A stretch of DNA of 21,787 nucleotides, taken from NCBI GenBank assembly GCA_000969725.1, contig JXSR01S002943.1. The stretch is one strand, 5' to 3'. The DNA is from Ophiothrix spiculata. Taxonomy: Eukaryota > Echinodermata > Ophiuroidea > Amphilepidida > Ophiotrichidae. Positions 9,850-19,388 of the stretch are shown here, one piece after another. The notes below the pieces were generated by a model, which ran no database searches, was not told the origin of the DNA, and saw only the letters and a list, made by a program, of their open reading frames with translations. Within the stretch, counting starts at the first letter, position 1, and every line of letters starts with the position of its first letter. The position numbers and the translations under genes are program-made.

Positions 9850-10050
9850 ACTCACCGTACACTGTATGCAGCGCCCAAAGAAGGAGCATTCGCACATGGG
9901 ACCAACGGCTTAACGTGACTTCTGAACCACGGAGTAATCAGAGTAAAGTTTCTTGCCAAAGGAAACAAAGTAAACTGACGTACCCGGGGCTCGAACCCCC
10001 AACCTCTGTATTACAAAACCCGTGTACTAACCGCTCGGCCACGCTCCCTT
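9850..10050 (-). mobile_element. tRNA-derived SINE
   Basis: On the minus strand the head (about 10048 down to 9980) carries a good polymerase III A-box, TGGCCGAGCGG, and a B-box, GGTTCGAGCCC, at tRNA-like spacing. The body follows at about 9975-9850, with a TTTCCTTTGGCAAGAAAC stretch typical in style of animal tRNA-SINE bodies, and ends near GGGCGCTGC. The acceptor arms do not pair, the T-stem pairs only in part and no clean anticodon stem can be drawn, so this is not a working tRNA gene. The 3' limit is approximate and I did not find a TSD. Confidence 0.65.
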
Positions 10051-10166
10051 CTCAATATTTAGCCAAAAACATACGAAAACTGGATATTCCTTCAATTTTT
10101 TTAGAAAATGTTGGTTTTTGCCTATATTTTCCGTACAAATGTCGATTTTTACACATGTTGGTAATT

Positions 10167-10250
10167 ATGACGCCATAGTGACGTCATACATATACATTAA
10201 CGGAGGGTCTTAAATGTGGTATCAATGGAAAGAAAGTATTGATACCTATC
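10167..10250 (-). repeat. Short dispersed repeat, minus copy
   Basis: The minus strand contains CTTTCCATTGATACCA (10217-10232), then an unrelated spacer and TATGACGTCA. The same 16-mer and ATGACGTCA, in the same order, occur on the plus strand at 13669-13740. Confidence 0.4.
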
Positions 10251-10329
10251 CATTGAAACTACATACGGGGTCCGGGGGACTCGCTATACAAAATTGTAGG
10301 GGTTGCAACAACAACAACCCTTTGTTTAA

Positions 10330-10890
10330 AGTGATTTAAAGTGTGAGGAATAAGTGAATTATCGAAATCCAAGTCGAAAAATCCTACACTGTTACACTTT
10401 GATAAGCGTGTAAGTGTAGTTGTTTACATCATCGAAAAAAAAGAGAGAACATCCACCCACTGTCTTACTGCAATAACAAAATGCAATCATAAAATTAGTT
10501 CAACTTCTTCTTTCTAAGATAGATTAGAGTCCTTATTTATTTCTACACAATATTTTTGTTTTTCACGCACTATATTTGAATTCGACCAATTCAGTTCTAT
10601 TCTAGGATATTTGTCTTCAATACTATTGGTAGTTTAAGTATTATGGTGGGTGGGTAAAGCTAACGTAGTATTTTCTTCTATCTAGACAAATTTTTTGTTT
10701 TGTTGACTTTAAGTGTGTATAGCTTGCAAGAAGAACAAAATGACTGAGGTTAATATAATTTGCATTCGCTTTTTCCGCTCACTCAAACACATATATTTTC
10801 TATCCGTTTGATAACATTACTTTAGGGGTATCTCTCTTGGTGTTAGTGTCATGTTCATGCCCTTCTTGTGCTAATTAGCAATACAAATTT
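10330..10890 (+). repeat. Repeat unit A of a three-copy cluster
   Basis: It runs from GTGTGAGGAATAAGTG-like sequence to TGTGCTAATTAGCAA and matches unit B with many substitutions and small gaps. Landmarks shared with B are AACATCCACCCACTGTC, GACGCACTATRTTTGAATT, GGATATTTGTC, AAGTATTATGGTG, GCTTGCAAGAAGA and TCTCTCTTGGTGTTA. It includes a hairpin, CTACACTGTTACAC against GTGTAAGTGTAG (10384-10418), that B also keeps. No RT remains are seen beside this copy. Confidence 0.7.
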
Positions 10891-11239
10891 GGAACTACAT
10901 ACGGGAGACTTATAAAGTGCGCTTATATAAGACATCACATACCTTAATTTCACTATTTCCATTTGTCATAATGATAACATTATAATTAAATTTATCAACG
11001 CCGGGGATGAATGTGAAACCTATTATAGCAGTATGCTATTTGAATTAAGGCTGGCTTTTCTTCTTTAATGTATTTTTCCCCACAAAACAACTGTGTGGGA
11101 ATGCCAACAAACATTTTTCTCAACTATCTTCTAGACCACATCATCTTAGAATAGAACCGACAGGAGTCGCGAGTTATGAAGACATCCTTTCCCGACTATA
11201 GAACATGTTTTCTGTAATATGTTTTTTTTTTATCAAGTT
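10891..11239. other. Spacer between units A and B
   Basis: This is AT-rich sequence with one GC-containing patch (CAACGCCGGGGATG near 10998). GGAACTACATACGGG (10891-10905) echoes GAAACTACATACGGGG at 10254-10269. No gene is seen. Confidence 0.45.
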
Positions 11240-11765
11240 CAAGTGTGAGGAAAACTGAATCATTAAAATCGAAGACGAAAATCCTACACTGTTACACTTT
11301 GAGAGACGTGTAAGTGTAGTTGTATACCTCACCGAAACAAGAACATCCACCCACTGTCGTACTGCAATAATAACATGCAAAAGATGAAATTAGTTAAACG
11401 TCTATCTAAATAGATTAGACTTATTATTCTAAAAAATGATTTTGTTTTTGACGCACTATGTTTGAATTTGGTCACTTCAGTTCTATTTTTAGGATATTTG
11501 TCCTCAATACTGTCGGAAGTTTAAGTATTATGGTGAGTAAGTAAGGCTTACGAAGTATTTACTACTTCTATCAAGAAAGATTTTGTTATGTTGACTTTAA
11601 GTAATAAGCTTGCAAGAAGACAAAAATGACTGAGGTTAAAAAAAATTGCAATTGCTTTTTCCTCTCACTCAAGCACATATATCCGTTTGATATTATTACT
11701 TCAGGGTATCTCTCTTGGTGTTAATAAAAATGTTCATGCCCGTATTGTGCTAATTAGCAAAACAA
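11240..11765 (+). repeat. Repeat unit B of the three-copy cluster
   Basis: It corresponds to unit A throughout, including the CTACACTGTTACAC / GTGTAAGTGTAG hairpin at 11284-11318. Its right end leads directly into the minus-strand RT fossil at 11815-12608. A 68-codon minus frame (11174-11380) lies across the hairpin, but it starts at TTG and is interrupted in unit A, so it is not called a gene. Confidence 0.7.
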
Positions 11766-11814
11766 TGTGAACTTGTTTTACACCTTAATATTATATAATG
11801 TCACGTTAATGGTA

Positions 11815-12608
11815 TCAATGATGAAATTCTCCTTGGTTCCATATCTGTCCAACACCTTTTTTGTACATTTTGTTGGTGTTAAGAAGTAACCCTTTCCTCT
11901 CGCTAGCCTCTTTGATACGTTTTAGGAGGCGACCAGCTCCTTTCTACTGTTGCAAATTAACATGGTGCTATCTGCATATCTCAGACTGGTGATCTTAGCT
12001 ACTACACACTTATATCCTACATCAAATACAAACATACATACATAGTTGCATTTATAAAGCGCTGCTACATCTAGAACGAAGCGCATATAAAAAAAAATCC
12101 TTCCATTGCCTCTCTCAAGATGTTCTCAGAGTATGTTGAAAATTTTTGGTTTTTGACTCTTCCAATTTCAAATCATTCTTTATCTCCTCCGCTAATTCTT
12201 ACTGCAGATTTTTGGTACAAGCTGGCTATCAATTCAACGAAGGGACATGGGAAACCCATCTTCTTCATGGGGGTCCATAGTTGAGGATGACTGATCAACT
12301 GCTTTATTGTAATATATAAAGTATAGATAGAGAGGACGTTTGTTCTCATTACATTTTTAATGACATTTCTGATATTTACAATTTGGTCTCTGGTCCATCT
12401 ATATACCTTCTCGAAACCATGTTTGTCATTTGAGATCTTCTTGCTGAGACTTCATTTTCATACTTTAGATGATGATCTTAAGAAGTACTTTACTTGAATA
12501 GCAAATGAGGCTTATATATCGGTGGTTTGAACATTCGTAGATTACGTTTCTTTGGCAGGGGTACGAAACCAGCTCTACACCAATCTTATGGCCATTCTCT
12601 CTTCTGCC
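11815..12608 (-). pseudogene. Fossil RTE/BovB-like reverse transcriptase
   Basis: It is too broken to give a long frame, but translated on the minus strand in shifting frames it follows the RT order of RTE/BovB-like LINEs. From 12608 downward: REWP-stop-DW, then FVPLPKK; a block KYENEVSARR; TRDQIVNIRNVI; a motif A remnant at 12294-12320 reading FIYYNKAVDQ, where the family has FIDY; MKKMGFP; ELIASLYQ; AVRISGGD; and YSENILREAME. Motif C at 11964-11981 reads RYADST in place of RYADDT, then LICNSRKELV, and in another frame RIKEASERKGLLLNT and VLDRYGTKENFII. There are several stops and frameshifts, and the endonuclease and C-terminal parts are missing. Both the motif A Asp and one motif C Asp are changed, so it is dead. 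The family name comes from remembered motifs, not a search. Confidence 0.72.
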
Positions 12609-12841
12609 AAATATTTGTCTTCAACACATCGATAAAAGTTTTATAGGGGGTAAGTAAAGCTTAGTTAGTACTATCAATAGAGATTTTATATTGTTAACTT
12701 TGAGTGATTAGCTTGCAAGTAAAAAAGTGGCCGAGGTTAACATAATTTGCATTCGCTTTTTCTTCTCACTCAAGCACATATATTTTAAAACCGTTTGATA
12801 TTATTACCCCAGGGGTATCTGTCTTGGTGTTAATAAAATGT
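12606..12841 (+). repeat. Repeat unit C, left part
   Basis: It corresponds to the right half of units A and B, with landmarks ATATTTGTCTTCAA, AGCTTGCAAG, CTCAAGCACATATAT and TCTTGGTGTTAATAAAA. It breaks at 12842, where a TIR element is inserted, and resumes at 13371 with AAATGTTCATGC. The left half of the unit is absent. Confidence 0.65.
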
Positions 12842-13370
12842 GTCCCGTCATATCTAAAGGTACCTTAATACCGGCATAGTAAATTACGAGATACGGGCCA
12901 TTGAAGCTGAGCATGGTCAAATATCACGTCTCCCGTCATATCTAAAGGTACCTTAATACCGGCATAGTAAATTACGAGATACGGGCCATTGAAGCTGAGC
13001 ATGGTCAAATATTACATCCAAGGTCGAATTTCTAATTTCATCAGAAAAGATACCTTTGAAATGAATTCTATCATATTAATCAGGTTCCAACATCCAAAAC
13101 ATAAGACAAATGTTTTAAAAATCGAGATAAAAATCCATTCTCTATTAAAGTTTAACCAGTTAAGAAACTTTAAACTCGATTTTCTCAGAACTATAGTTTT
13201 CTGAATCAGTCCGATTCCTTTTACTAATTTGGATGTAACTTTGCAGTCGAACATCTAATAACCAAAAGCAAGGTGTCATTTTAAAGCTTAAAATATAATC
13301 TTTCAGATGAGACCAAAAGATCAATTTTCATTTTGGGACCCTTAAGGTACCTTTTGATATGACGGGTTAC
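12842..13370. mobile_element. 529-bp TIR element inserted in unit C, 6-bp TSD
   Basis: The left end is GTCCCGTCATATCTAAAGG, then TACCTTAA. The right end in reverse is GTAACCCGTCATATCAAAAG, then GTACCTTAA. AAATGT stands on both sides (12836-12841 and 13371-13376). Units A and B show the uninterrupted sequence around ATGTTCATG, so the insertion point is confirmed by comparison within the window. The left end is present twice in tandem (88-bp period, from 12844 and 12932). Neither frame in the interior resembles a transposase. A 6-bp TSD fits few superfamilies clearly, so I leave the class open. Confidence 0.72.
12844..13019 (+). repeat. Tandem duplication of the element's left end, 2 x 88 bp
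   Basis: Each unit starts CCCGTCATATCTAAAGGTAC and runs through GGCATAGTAAATTACGAGAT to the GGTCAAATAT word. The two units are nearly identical, differing only near their ends, so the element carries two copies of its left TIR. Confidence 0.85.
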
Positions 13371-13600
13371 AAATGTTCATGCTCTTCTAAAGAAAAAAAT
13401 GTCAACTAAGTATTATTTAATGGCCCGTTTATAATATCAATGATGAAATCCTCCTTGGTTCCAATTCTGTCCACCAACATTATCTTGATCTTGGAGTTAA
13501 GAAGTAGCCCTTTCCTCTTTCCTCTTATCTCGCAAATCAACTTGGTGCCATATCTGTATCTCAGATTAGTACTATGTCGTCACCTAATGCCACCCACCCC
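13371..13600 (-). pseudogene. Second fossil fragment of the same RT, continuing unit C
   Basis: After the insertion, unit C sequence leads into a second copy of the RT fragment seen at 11815-12000. On the minus strand it gives GLLLNSKIKIM, then VDRIGTKEDFII, matching GLLLNT and DRYGTKENFII in the first fossil. The motif C area is rearranged: a LRYRYGTKLIC stretch replaces the YADDT context, and a stray GDDIVLI lies upstream. Only about 60 codons remain. The 65-codon plus-strand frame here is a shadow. Confidence 0.6.
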
Positions 13601-13654
13601 CTGTGGAAATGAAATTGAATTGCCAAAAGTGTGATTGTTTTTCACCAAAGTATA

Positions 13655-13745
13655 GGGTAGGGTCTCCTCTTTCCATTGATACCAATATCATGAAAATCGG
13701 CCTAGGTGTTACGTAAATATGACGTCATAAAGTATTTCAGGTCAA
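13655..13745 (+). repeat. Short dispersed repeat, plus copy
   Basis: CTTTCCATTGATACCA (13669-13684) followed by ATGACGTCATAAAG repeats, inverted, the arrangement at 10167-10250. The family is unknown. Confidence 0.4.
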
Positions 13746-13835
13746 TTTTTTGCCGAAAATTGACAACAACTCAAAAATTCGCTATATAAGTTCTAAATTA
13801 AAATGATTTTTACCACACGTGTCTATCTATCTATG

Positions 13836-15171
13836 TCAACCGCGGTCGGAAGCCATGATGAATTTTCTCCACTGCTGTCTGTTTAGCATGAGTTTGAGAA
13901 GTTCGTTTTGATCAATGCCAGCATCCTGTGTAAGAAGTACTGGGTAGGTCAGTCTTGGTCTTCCCTGTGCACGTATCCCTTGGGTGGGCGTCAAGAACAC
14001 TTATTAGTCCAGACACTGGTTCCTCAAACCGTCTAGCACAGTGAGCAGCAAAGTTTAGGCGGCGACCTCTCACTATTTCTGATAGTTTTGGTAAATCACC
14101 GTATATTACCTCCCTGGTAGGATGATCTCTCCAGTTGAGGTTTTGAACCATCATTAATAGTCTGGTGTAGCACCCATCTAACCTGGCTTCAAGTCTTTCT
14201 GTCAGTGTCCACCCTTCTGAGCCATACAACAGAATACTTTCTACGGCTGCACGGAAGAAGCTGATCTTTAACAAGTCTGGTAGATTGGATTTCCAGAGAA
14301 GGCGCATTTTGTTACAAGCTTTCCATGCGAGGGCTTTTCGTACATGAAAATCCTTTTCCGACTCATCTACCCAAGAGCCCAGGTATTGAAAGTCTTGGAC
14401 CTGGTCTTGTTGACTTCCCTCTATTGTGGACAGTGCAACATCAGTCTTTATGTTATATGCCATGAATTTGGTTTTTGAAGCATTCATCATAAGACCAACT
14501 GTTGCAGCAGCATCCTCAACTCTGGTCAGCAGTTCTTGAGCATGTTGTAATGTGTCGGATAGCAAGGCAATGAAATCTAGGTCTGTAATGACTTCTGCAG
14601 GGTGCCTTCGACTTCTTCGAGGTGTTACTGTAAAGCCCAGCATGTCCTTGTCTTCTCTGATTGCCATTCTCATCACATAATCTAGCACAATGATGAACAG
14701 GTAAGGTGCTAAAGTATCGCCCTGTAGCACTCCTGCTAATATCTCGAAAGCCTCAGTTTCACCATCTGGTGATAACACAACTGCTTTTGTGCTGCTGTAC
14801 ATGGTATTGATTGCTTCGACGATGGTATTCGGAATCCCGTAAGCAGTGAGAATCTTGAGCATTTTACCTCTGTGCACTGAATCAAAGGCCTTCTTGAAGT
14901 CTATGAAGGTGATGACACATTCAAGATTCTTGTCCTTGATTCCTTCTATAAGTCTTCGTAAGGCAAGGATGTGGGAAGTAGTTGAGCGTTCAGCGCGAAA
15001 CCCATTTTGGTTTGGTCTAAGCAGAGGTTCAATGTGAGGTCGAATGCGATTGAGTATCAAGCGGTTGAAGATCTTTGCTGCTATGGATGTTAAGCTGATG
15101 CCCCTATAATTGGATGCTTTGCTGAGATCACCTTTCTTAGGAATTGGTACTATTCCACTTAGCATCCACAA
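13836..15171 (-). pseudogene. 5'-truncated non-LTR retrotransposon RT, catalytic Asp-Asp deleted
   Basis: A 419-codon frame (15171-13912) gives most of a LINE RT. It starts at a TTG inside the fingers (GIVPIPKKGD), so the endonuclease and N-terminus are lost. Seen in order: NYRGISLTS (21-29), QNGFR (55-59), motif A FIDFKKAFDSV (89-99), motif B AGVLQGD (146-152), the site of motif C (197-206), and a YLGSW thumb word (263-267). Motif C reads ITDLDFIALLSD where the family has F-A-D-D before IALLSD, so 9 nt covering Ala-Asp-Asp are missing in frame near 14577. Near 13990 the frame shifts. The true C-terminus continues in another frame (RAQGRPRLTYP to WRKFIMASDRG) to a stop at 13836-13838. A (TATC)n run follows almost at once, as in RTE-type LINEs with very short 3' UTRs, but the clade is not certain. 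Confidence 0.85.
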
Positions 15172-15275
15172 ATAACTTATGAACAGTTGTATTTATTTAT
15201 TAATATTATTATCACTTGTTGTTAACATTGTTTGTAATGTGAGATGGAAACCAATAAACTTGAACTTGAACTAGA
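15172..15275 (+). mobile_element. 3' tail of another LINE
   Basis: This plus-strand fragment ends AACCAATAAACTTGAACTTGAACT: an AATAAA signal merging into a TTGAAC repeat, a 3' end typical of CR1/L2-like LINEs. No coding part is attached, because immediately upstream is the minus-strand RT pseudogene. Either the piece was extremely 5'-truncated on insertion or the RT inserted into it. A TTTA repeat follows at about 15291-15315. Confidence 0.5.
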
Positions 15276-16239
15276 TATTAGATTTTCGTCGTTTTATTTA
15301 TTTATTTATTTTTTTGCTAATGAATAAAGGAAATGGTAGTTCTAATATGTTCTGTAAGTTTAAGAATCTTATCACGAAGCTTATAAACTTGATCCCATCT
15401 TTTTGGAAACCAACAAGAATAACCGAGACAACAGCAACAATAATTGACAACATTTTAACAGTTTAAAATTAACAGTATAAATTAACAGCTATTCCTGTAA
15501 AAGATATTACTAATCATTTCCCGACTATATTAATGGCTACAGTGTGTCAAAGAATGAAGTTATCAAGATTTCAATGCCGCATAGTTTAAAAATTTAATTA
15601 TCCCAGACAATGAAAGTTAGTGACAATTATGCCTGATGTCTCCACTTGCTTTGGTTCAAAAATGAAGAAAATCCATGCATTTTTTTTTAGAAGTGAGCAT
15701 TTGAAGCTCCAGAGGAGTATAGACAATTTTTCCCAGTCTGTAGTTGCGTAAAAATCCAGTGGTAATTTTCAGCGGAAGTATGCGAGCAAGGATATCATCT
15801 TTTACCAACATTTCTGTTTTGTTTCACATGTTTCTTCTCCTTGATGATGCCATGGAATCTTAATAAAGGTTCAGCTGAATGTTAAATAGGCTTTTACCTT
15901 GGTTTCCACATGCTTCTTTTTTGCAGTTCCTTCTGCCATCTGACACCATAAGTTTATATTTTCTGATATTTTTAAGATAGGCTACTCGTTGGTGCAATAT
16001 CTGGCTCCTTGAAATGTTATCATTGATATGATATTCTTTTCTCCATTGATAAATGAGGTGTTATGTTTGCTTTTAATTATAATATTCCTACAACCACTGC
16101 TACCAGGGTACCAGCCCTTTAGCGTGCTTTCAAGGGGCCCTCTAAATAATTGTCCTAAATGATTACTTAATAACATTTATTAAATGTTTTTTACATATGA
16201 AAAGGAATCAATTTAGGTTAAAATAATCTTGAAATATAT
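15276..16239. other. AT-rich stretch without a recognisable gene
   Basis: Apart from the TTTA run at its start I see no element ends or motifs. A GC-richer patch at about 16096-16142 is not recognised. Confidence 0.5.
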
Positions 16240-17486
16240 ATCCAAACCAATCTTGAGAGAGTGGTTCTGCAACAATTACAGCAGCATCTCTTTGACAATA
16301 ACTTACTGGAAAATAATCAGTCTGCTTATAGAAAGGGTCACAGTGTAGAAACCGCAGTACTGAGTGTCATGGACAACTTGCTCACAAGCTCTGACGAGAA
16401 ATTGACCATTCTATTCTGCTTAAACGCCTTGAAACTACATTCGGTATCAGTGGTATTGTTCTCAAATGGTTTTCTTCATATATTTTTCAAAGACATCAAT
16501 CTGTTATTATTAATGGCAACACATCAAATCAGCGCCCACTTTTATATGGAGTTCCTCAAGGCTCTGTATTGGGGCCAGTGTTGTTCACGTTATATTCGCA
16601 ATCTCTTTCTGATGTCATCAACTTACATAATTGTTACTTCCATAAGTACGCCGATGATACCGTTGTATTTCAAGGTGGACCACCTGAGCAGTTTGATTTA
16701 ACTAAAATGAAAATTCAAAAGTGTATAGTTGATATTTCACATTGGATGGACAGTAATAAGTTAATGTTGAATAGTGAAAAGGGCACCGCTTCTCGTGTAA
16801 AGCAAGTCGCTACCAGTTCAATCGAAATTTTAAATTCTGATGTTCAAATACAGGAGTCTGTTAAGTACCTTGGGGTTCGACTAGATCAAACGCTATCCAT
16901 GTCCAGTCACATCAGTGATGTTTGTCGCTCGTCATTTCTGTCTTTAAGACGTATTGGCTGTATTCGATCTTATCTGTCTGATAGAGCTACATCTTGTCTA
17001 ATCAATTCTGTAGTAACATCACGTCTTGATTTCTGCAATTCATCCTTGACCGGCATCACCACTGATCAACTTAACAGACTTCAAAGAATACAAAATTGTG
17101 CGGCTCGCTTAATCATGAAAAAGAGGAAGTATGATCATATCACCCCTGTCATACATGAGCTTCACTGGCTGCCTTTAGACTACCGAATTAAGTATAAATT
17201 AGCTGTTCTTGCTTTCCAGCACTTTGACGGTACTTTACCATCCTACCTGTCTGCTACGCTCTGCACTTATGAACCTGCTCGATCATTACGATCTTCTTCT
17301 GAAAGACTTTTGAAATCTCCTCGTGTTAGTCTAAAGTCAGCCGGTGAACGCTCCTTTCATTTTGCTGCCCCGGCTGTTTGGAATTCTCTTCCTAACAGCC
17401 TTCGTAACATTCATTCTCTTCCTCAGTTCAAGAAACATCTTAAAACTCACCTTTTTCGTCAGGCTTTTCCGGATTCACAGATGTAA
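16240..17486 (+). pseudogene. 5'-truncated CR1/L2-like LINE ORF2 lacking RT motif A
   Basis: The first frame gives ERVVLQQLQQHL and QSAYRKGHSVETAVLSVMDN, the RT fingers of CR1/L2-group LINEs. Near 16400 the reading passes straight from SSDEK to a shifted frame IDHSILLKRLE, so about 40-50 nt that should hold motif A (the first catalytic Asp) are gone and the frame is broken. The second frame then runs to the natural stop: KWFSSYI; motif B GVPQGSVLGPVLF; motif C KYADDT, intact; a small in-frame gap after LNSEK near 16781; KYLGVRLD; and a conserved C-terminus with IQNCAARLI, HELHWLPLDYRIKYK and WNSLPNSLRN. The endonuclease and upstream parts are absent. The protein would be inactive. Confidence 0.88.
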
Positions 17487-17580
17487 CTTGTTTGTTTTCT
17501 TCGTTCGTGCGCATTGAGATCATTTGATGAGTGTGCGCCTTATAAGAACCCTCCATTATTATTATTATTATTATTATTAT
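17487..17580 (+). mobile_element. 3' UTR of the CR1/L2-like LINE with (ATT)n end
   Basis: After the stop come about 68 bases containing a GCGCA/TGCGC stem (17509-17513 and 17534-17538), then TTATAAGAACCCTCC and (ATT)n at 17555-17580. A short 3' UTR with a stem and a microsatellite end is the usual form of CR1/L2-group 3' ends, which the RT recognises. It fixes the 3' boundary of the insertion. Confidence 0.75.
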
Positions 17581-19388
17581 ATACGTATGTATATTCAGTG
17601 TTGTTGTCAAAAACTTGACAAACCCGGCCATTCCGTGAAGTAAACACTCCAGAAATAGTCAAACGTAAAAAGCCTACTTTCATATTAATGAGAAGGAAAA
17701 CCAATGTGCGAGTCACATGTAGGGGAGGAATTAATGTTTGAAGACAGGAGAATCATTCATGATCAGTTTAATAAGCAATTCAGCAAAACAGCTTTTACGA
17801 TGCTTATACAAAGTTGTTTGATTGTGGCTTTGTCTTAATAATTACATAATGCTCATTAAAATGTTTTAAATTTCTCATTAAAATGTTTTTAATTTGTCAA
17901 AGCGTAACTCTCGCATTATGCTCATCATTAAATGGTACACTACAGCATTACCCCTTATTACACATTCAAAGTTACACTCACAGGGACATATCAAATTACC
18001 TCCTTCTTATCCATATTAAGCTGCCTAGTATTTCAGAATATGTTCTAGATGGCCTCCTTGCAGATTTCAAAAATTATTTTACTCTAACGACAAAGCTCTG
18101 GACGTTTGTGCATGTGTTCTTTTTGATCTTCCTGTTTTCACTGGTGATGTTCTGTTTCAGGTCAGGAACAGTCCAGAGTGTTGGGATGTACTGTTCTTCA
18201 GATAGCCAAAAAAAATAATAATCGAGCGGACTTGAAAACCATAAGAGTGAAAGGGCCAGGGTTTCTTTGTTTTGAGCAATATGATTGTTTATGAAAAATA
18301 TAATCAATAAAGCCATTCTAAACCGTTTAGCTGTATGAGGCGTCATGTCGTCATAGTGAAGTGGCAGAAGAGTATCAACACTGTATGGTATATTGGCTTA
18401 ACCACTTTGAACTTTAAGACCTTCTTGCTATCTTAGAAGGTTAATGATTGCATAATGTTTGGTACCAAAAGAATTCTACAAGTCTCTTCTATCATCACAT
18501 GTGTCTAGAATTGTAATACGAATCTTGGTTTTAAAGTTACTGGCATTTAATAATGTGTAGTTAATTTTTGGACACCCTGATTTTCTTTTAAATTATCGAC
18601 GCAATTGATCGAATTCGTAGAGACAATCAAATAGATATTGGGAGCAACGAACGGTGAGCATACGATAAATGAAATAATTTTAACGGATAGTTGCCTAACC
18701 TTATATTATTTCATATGTTACGAAAACGCTGCAGATATATTCACAGTCAATATGGCTTTAAGATTAATAAAAGCTCAGGCTAGATTTCGAAATCATATTA
18801 TAAAGATTGTTTCTAAGTAGTTTAAGAAGGATATGTTAAGAAAAGATTGTGTGCAAGCATACATTTTTCCATCGATATTACACCTAATAGGTTTATCTCA
18901 AAATGTATCTGCTGGCTTGGAAATAAGAAATATTCTCTTAAAACGTAATAGTTTTGAATTGATTACTTACCTCGACATGTCAAGTTAAGGAGGAAAAATA
19001 AACAGTTATTTTTGGTCTTATCGAATTAAATTTAAATTAAATCAAAACTGATATTTTTTCTGTTGTTATAGGTATGTCAAACATATCAGGGTAGCCTAGT
19101 GTCTAAATCATATTTTGAATTAAGATAAGATCAAAAACTATTGAATAGAACCGTTGATACTAAATGAAATTCACCAAAGTAATCAATTAAACAATTGTTA
19201 AATATGATTTTGCATATCAGTCTGTTAGCTGCTTTTATTCTTTATATTAACGTAAAGGAAGAGGGTTTTAAAAGGAAAATAGATTTAGAAGTTGAAACAT
19301 TTTAGTTTGTAACTTTGAGTTTGATTTTTTTAATTTGATGAAACAATAAAAAGAAATGGTCAGATTTTTTTTTCATTTCCGGTCGTTA
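17581..19388. other. Long AT-rich stretch without a supported gene
   Basis: CTCATTAAAATGTTTT occurs twice within 24 bases (about 17850 and 17874). A 90-codon minus frame at 18346-18074 starts with ATG and contains a less random-looking stretch (PLDYYFFWLSEEQYIPTLW). I recognise no family and there is no second exon or homologue in the window, so it stays unassigned. The other open frames are low-complexity. Confidence 0.5.

Noticed and set aside
9980-10048. Functional tRNA gene on the minus strand
   Set aside because: The A and B boxes are good, but the acceptor arms do not pair, the T-stem is only partly paired and no anticodon stem forms; it fits a SINE head.
11174-11380. 68-codon minus frame in unit B preceded by a splice-acceptor-like TTATTATTGCAG
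   Set aside because: The acceptor-like sequence is also in unit A, but there the frame soon meets a stop, so no exon is supported.
14846-15037. Plus-strand 63-codon frame
   Set aside because: It is the antisense shadow of the minus-strand RT pseudogene.
17440-17631. 63-codon minus frame across the (ATT)n tract
   Set aside because: It is opened by the microsatellite (poly-I run) and antisense to the LINE 3' end.
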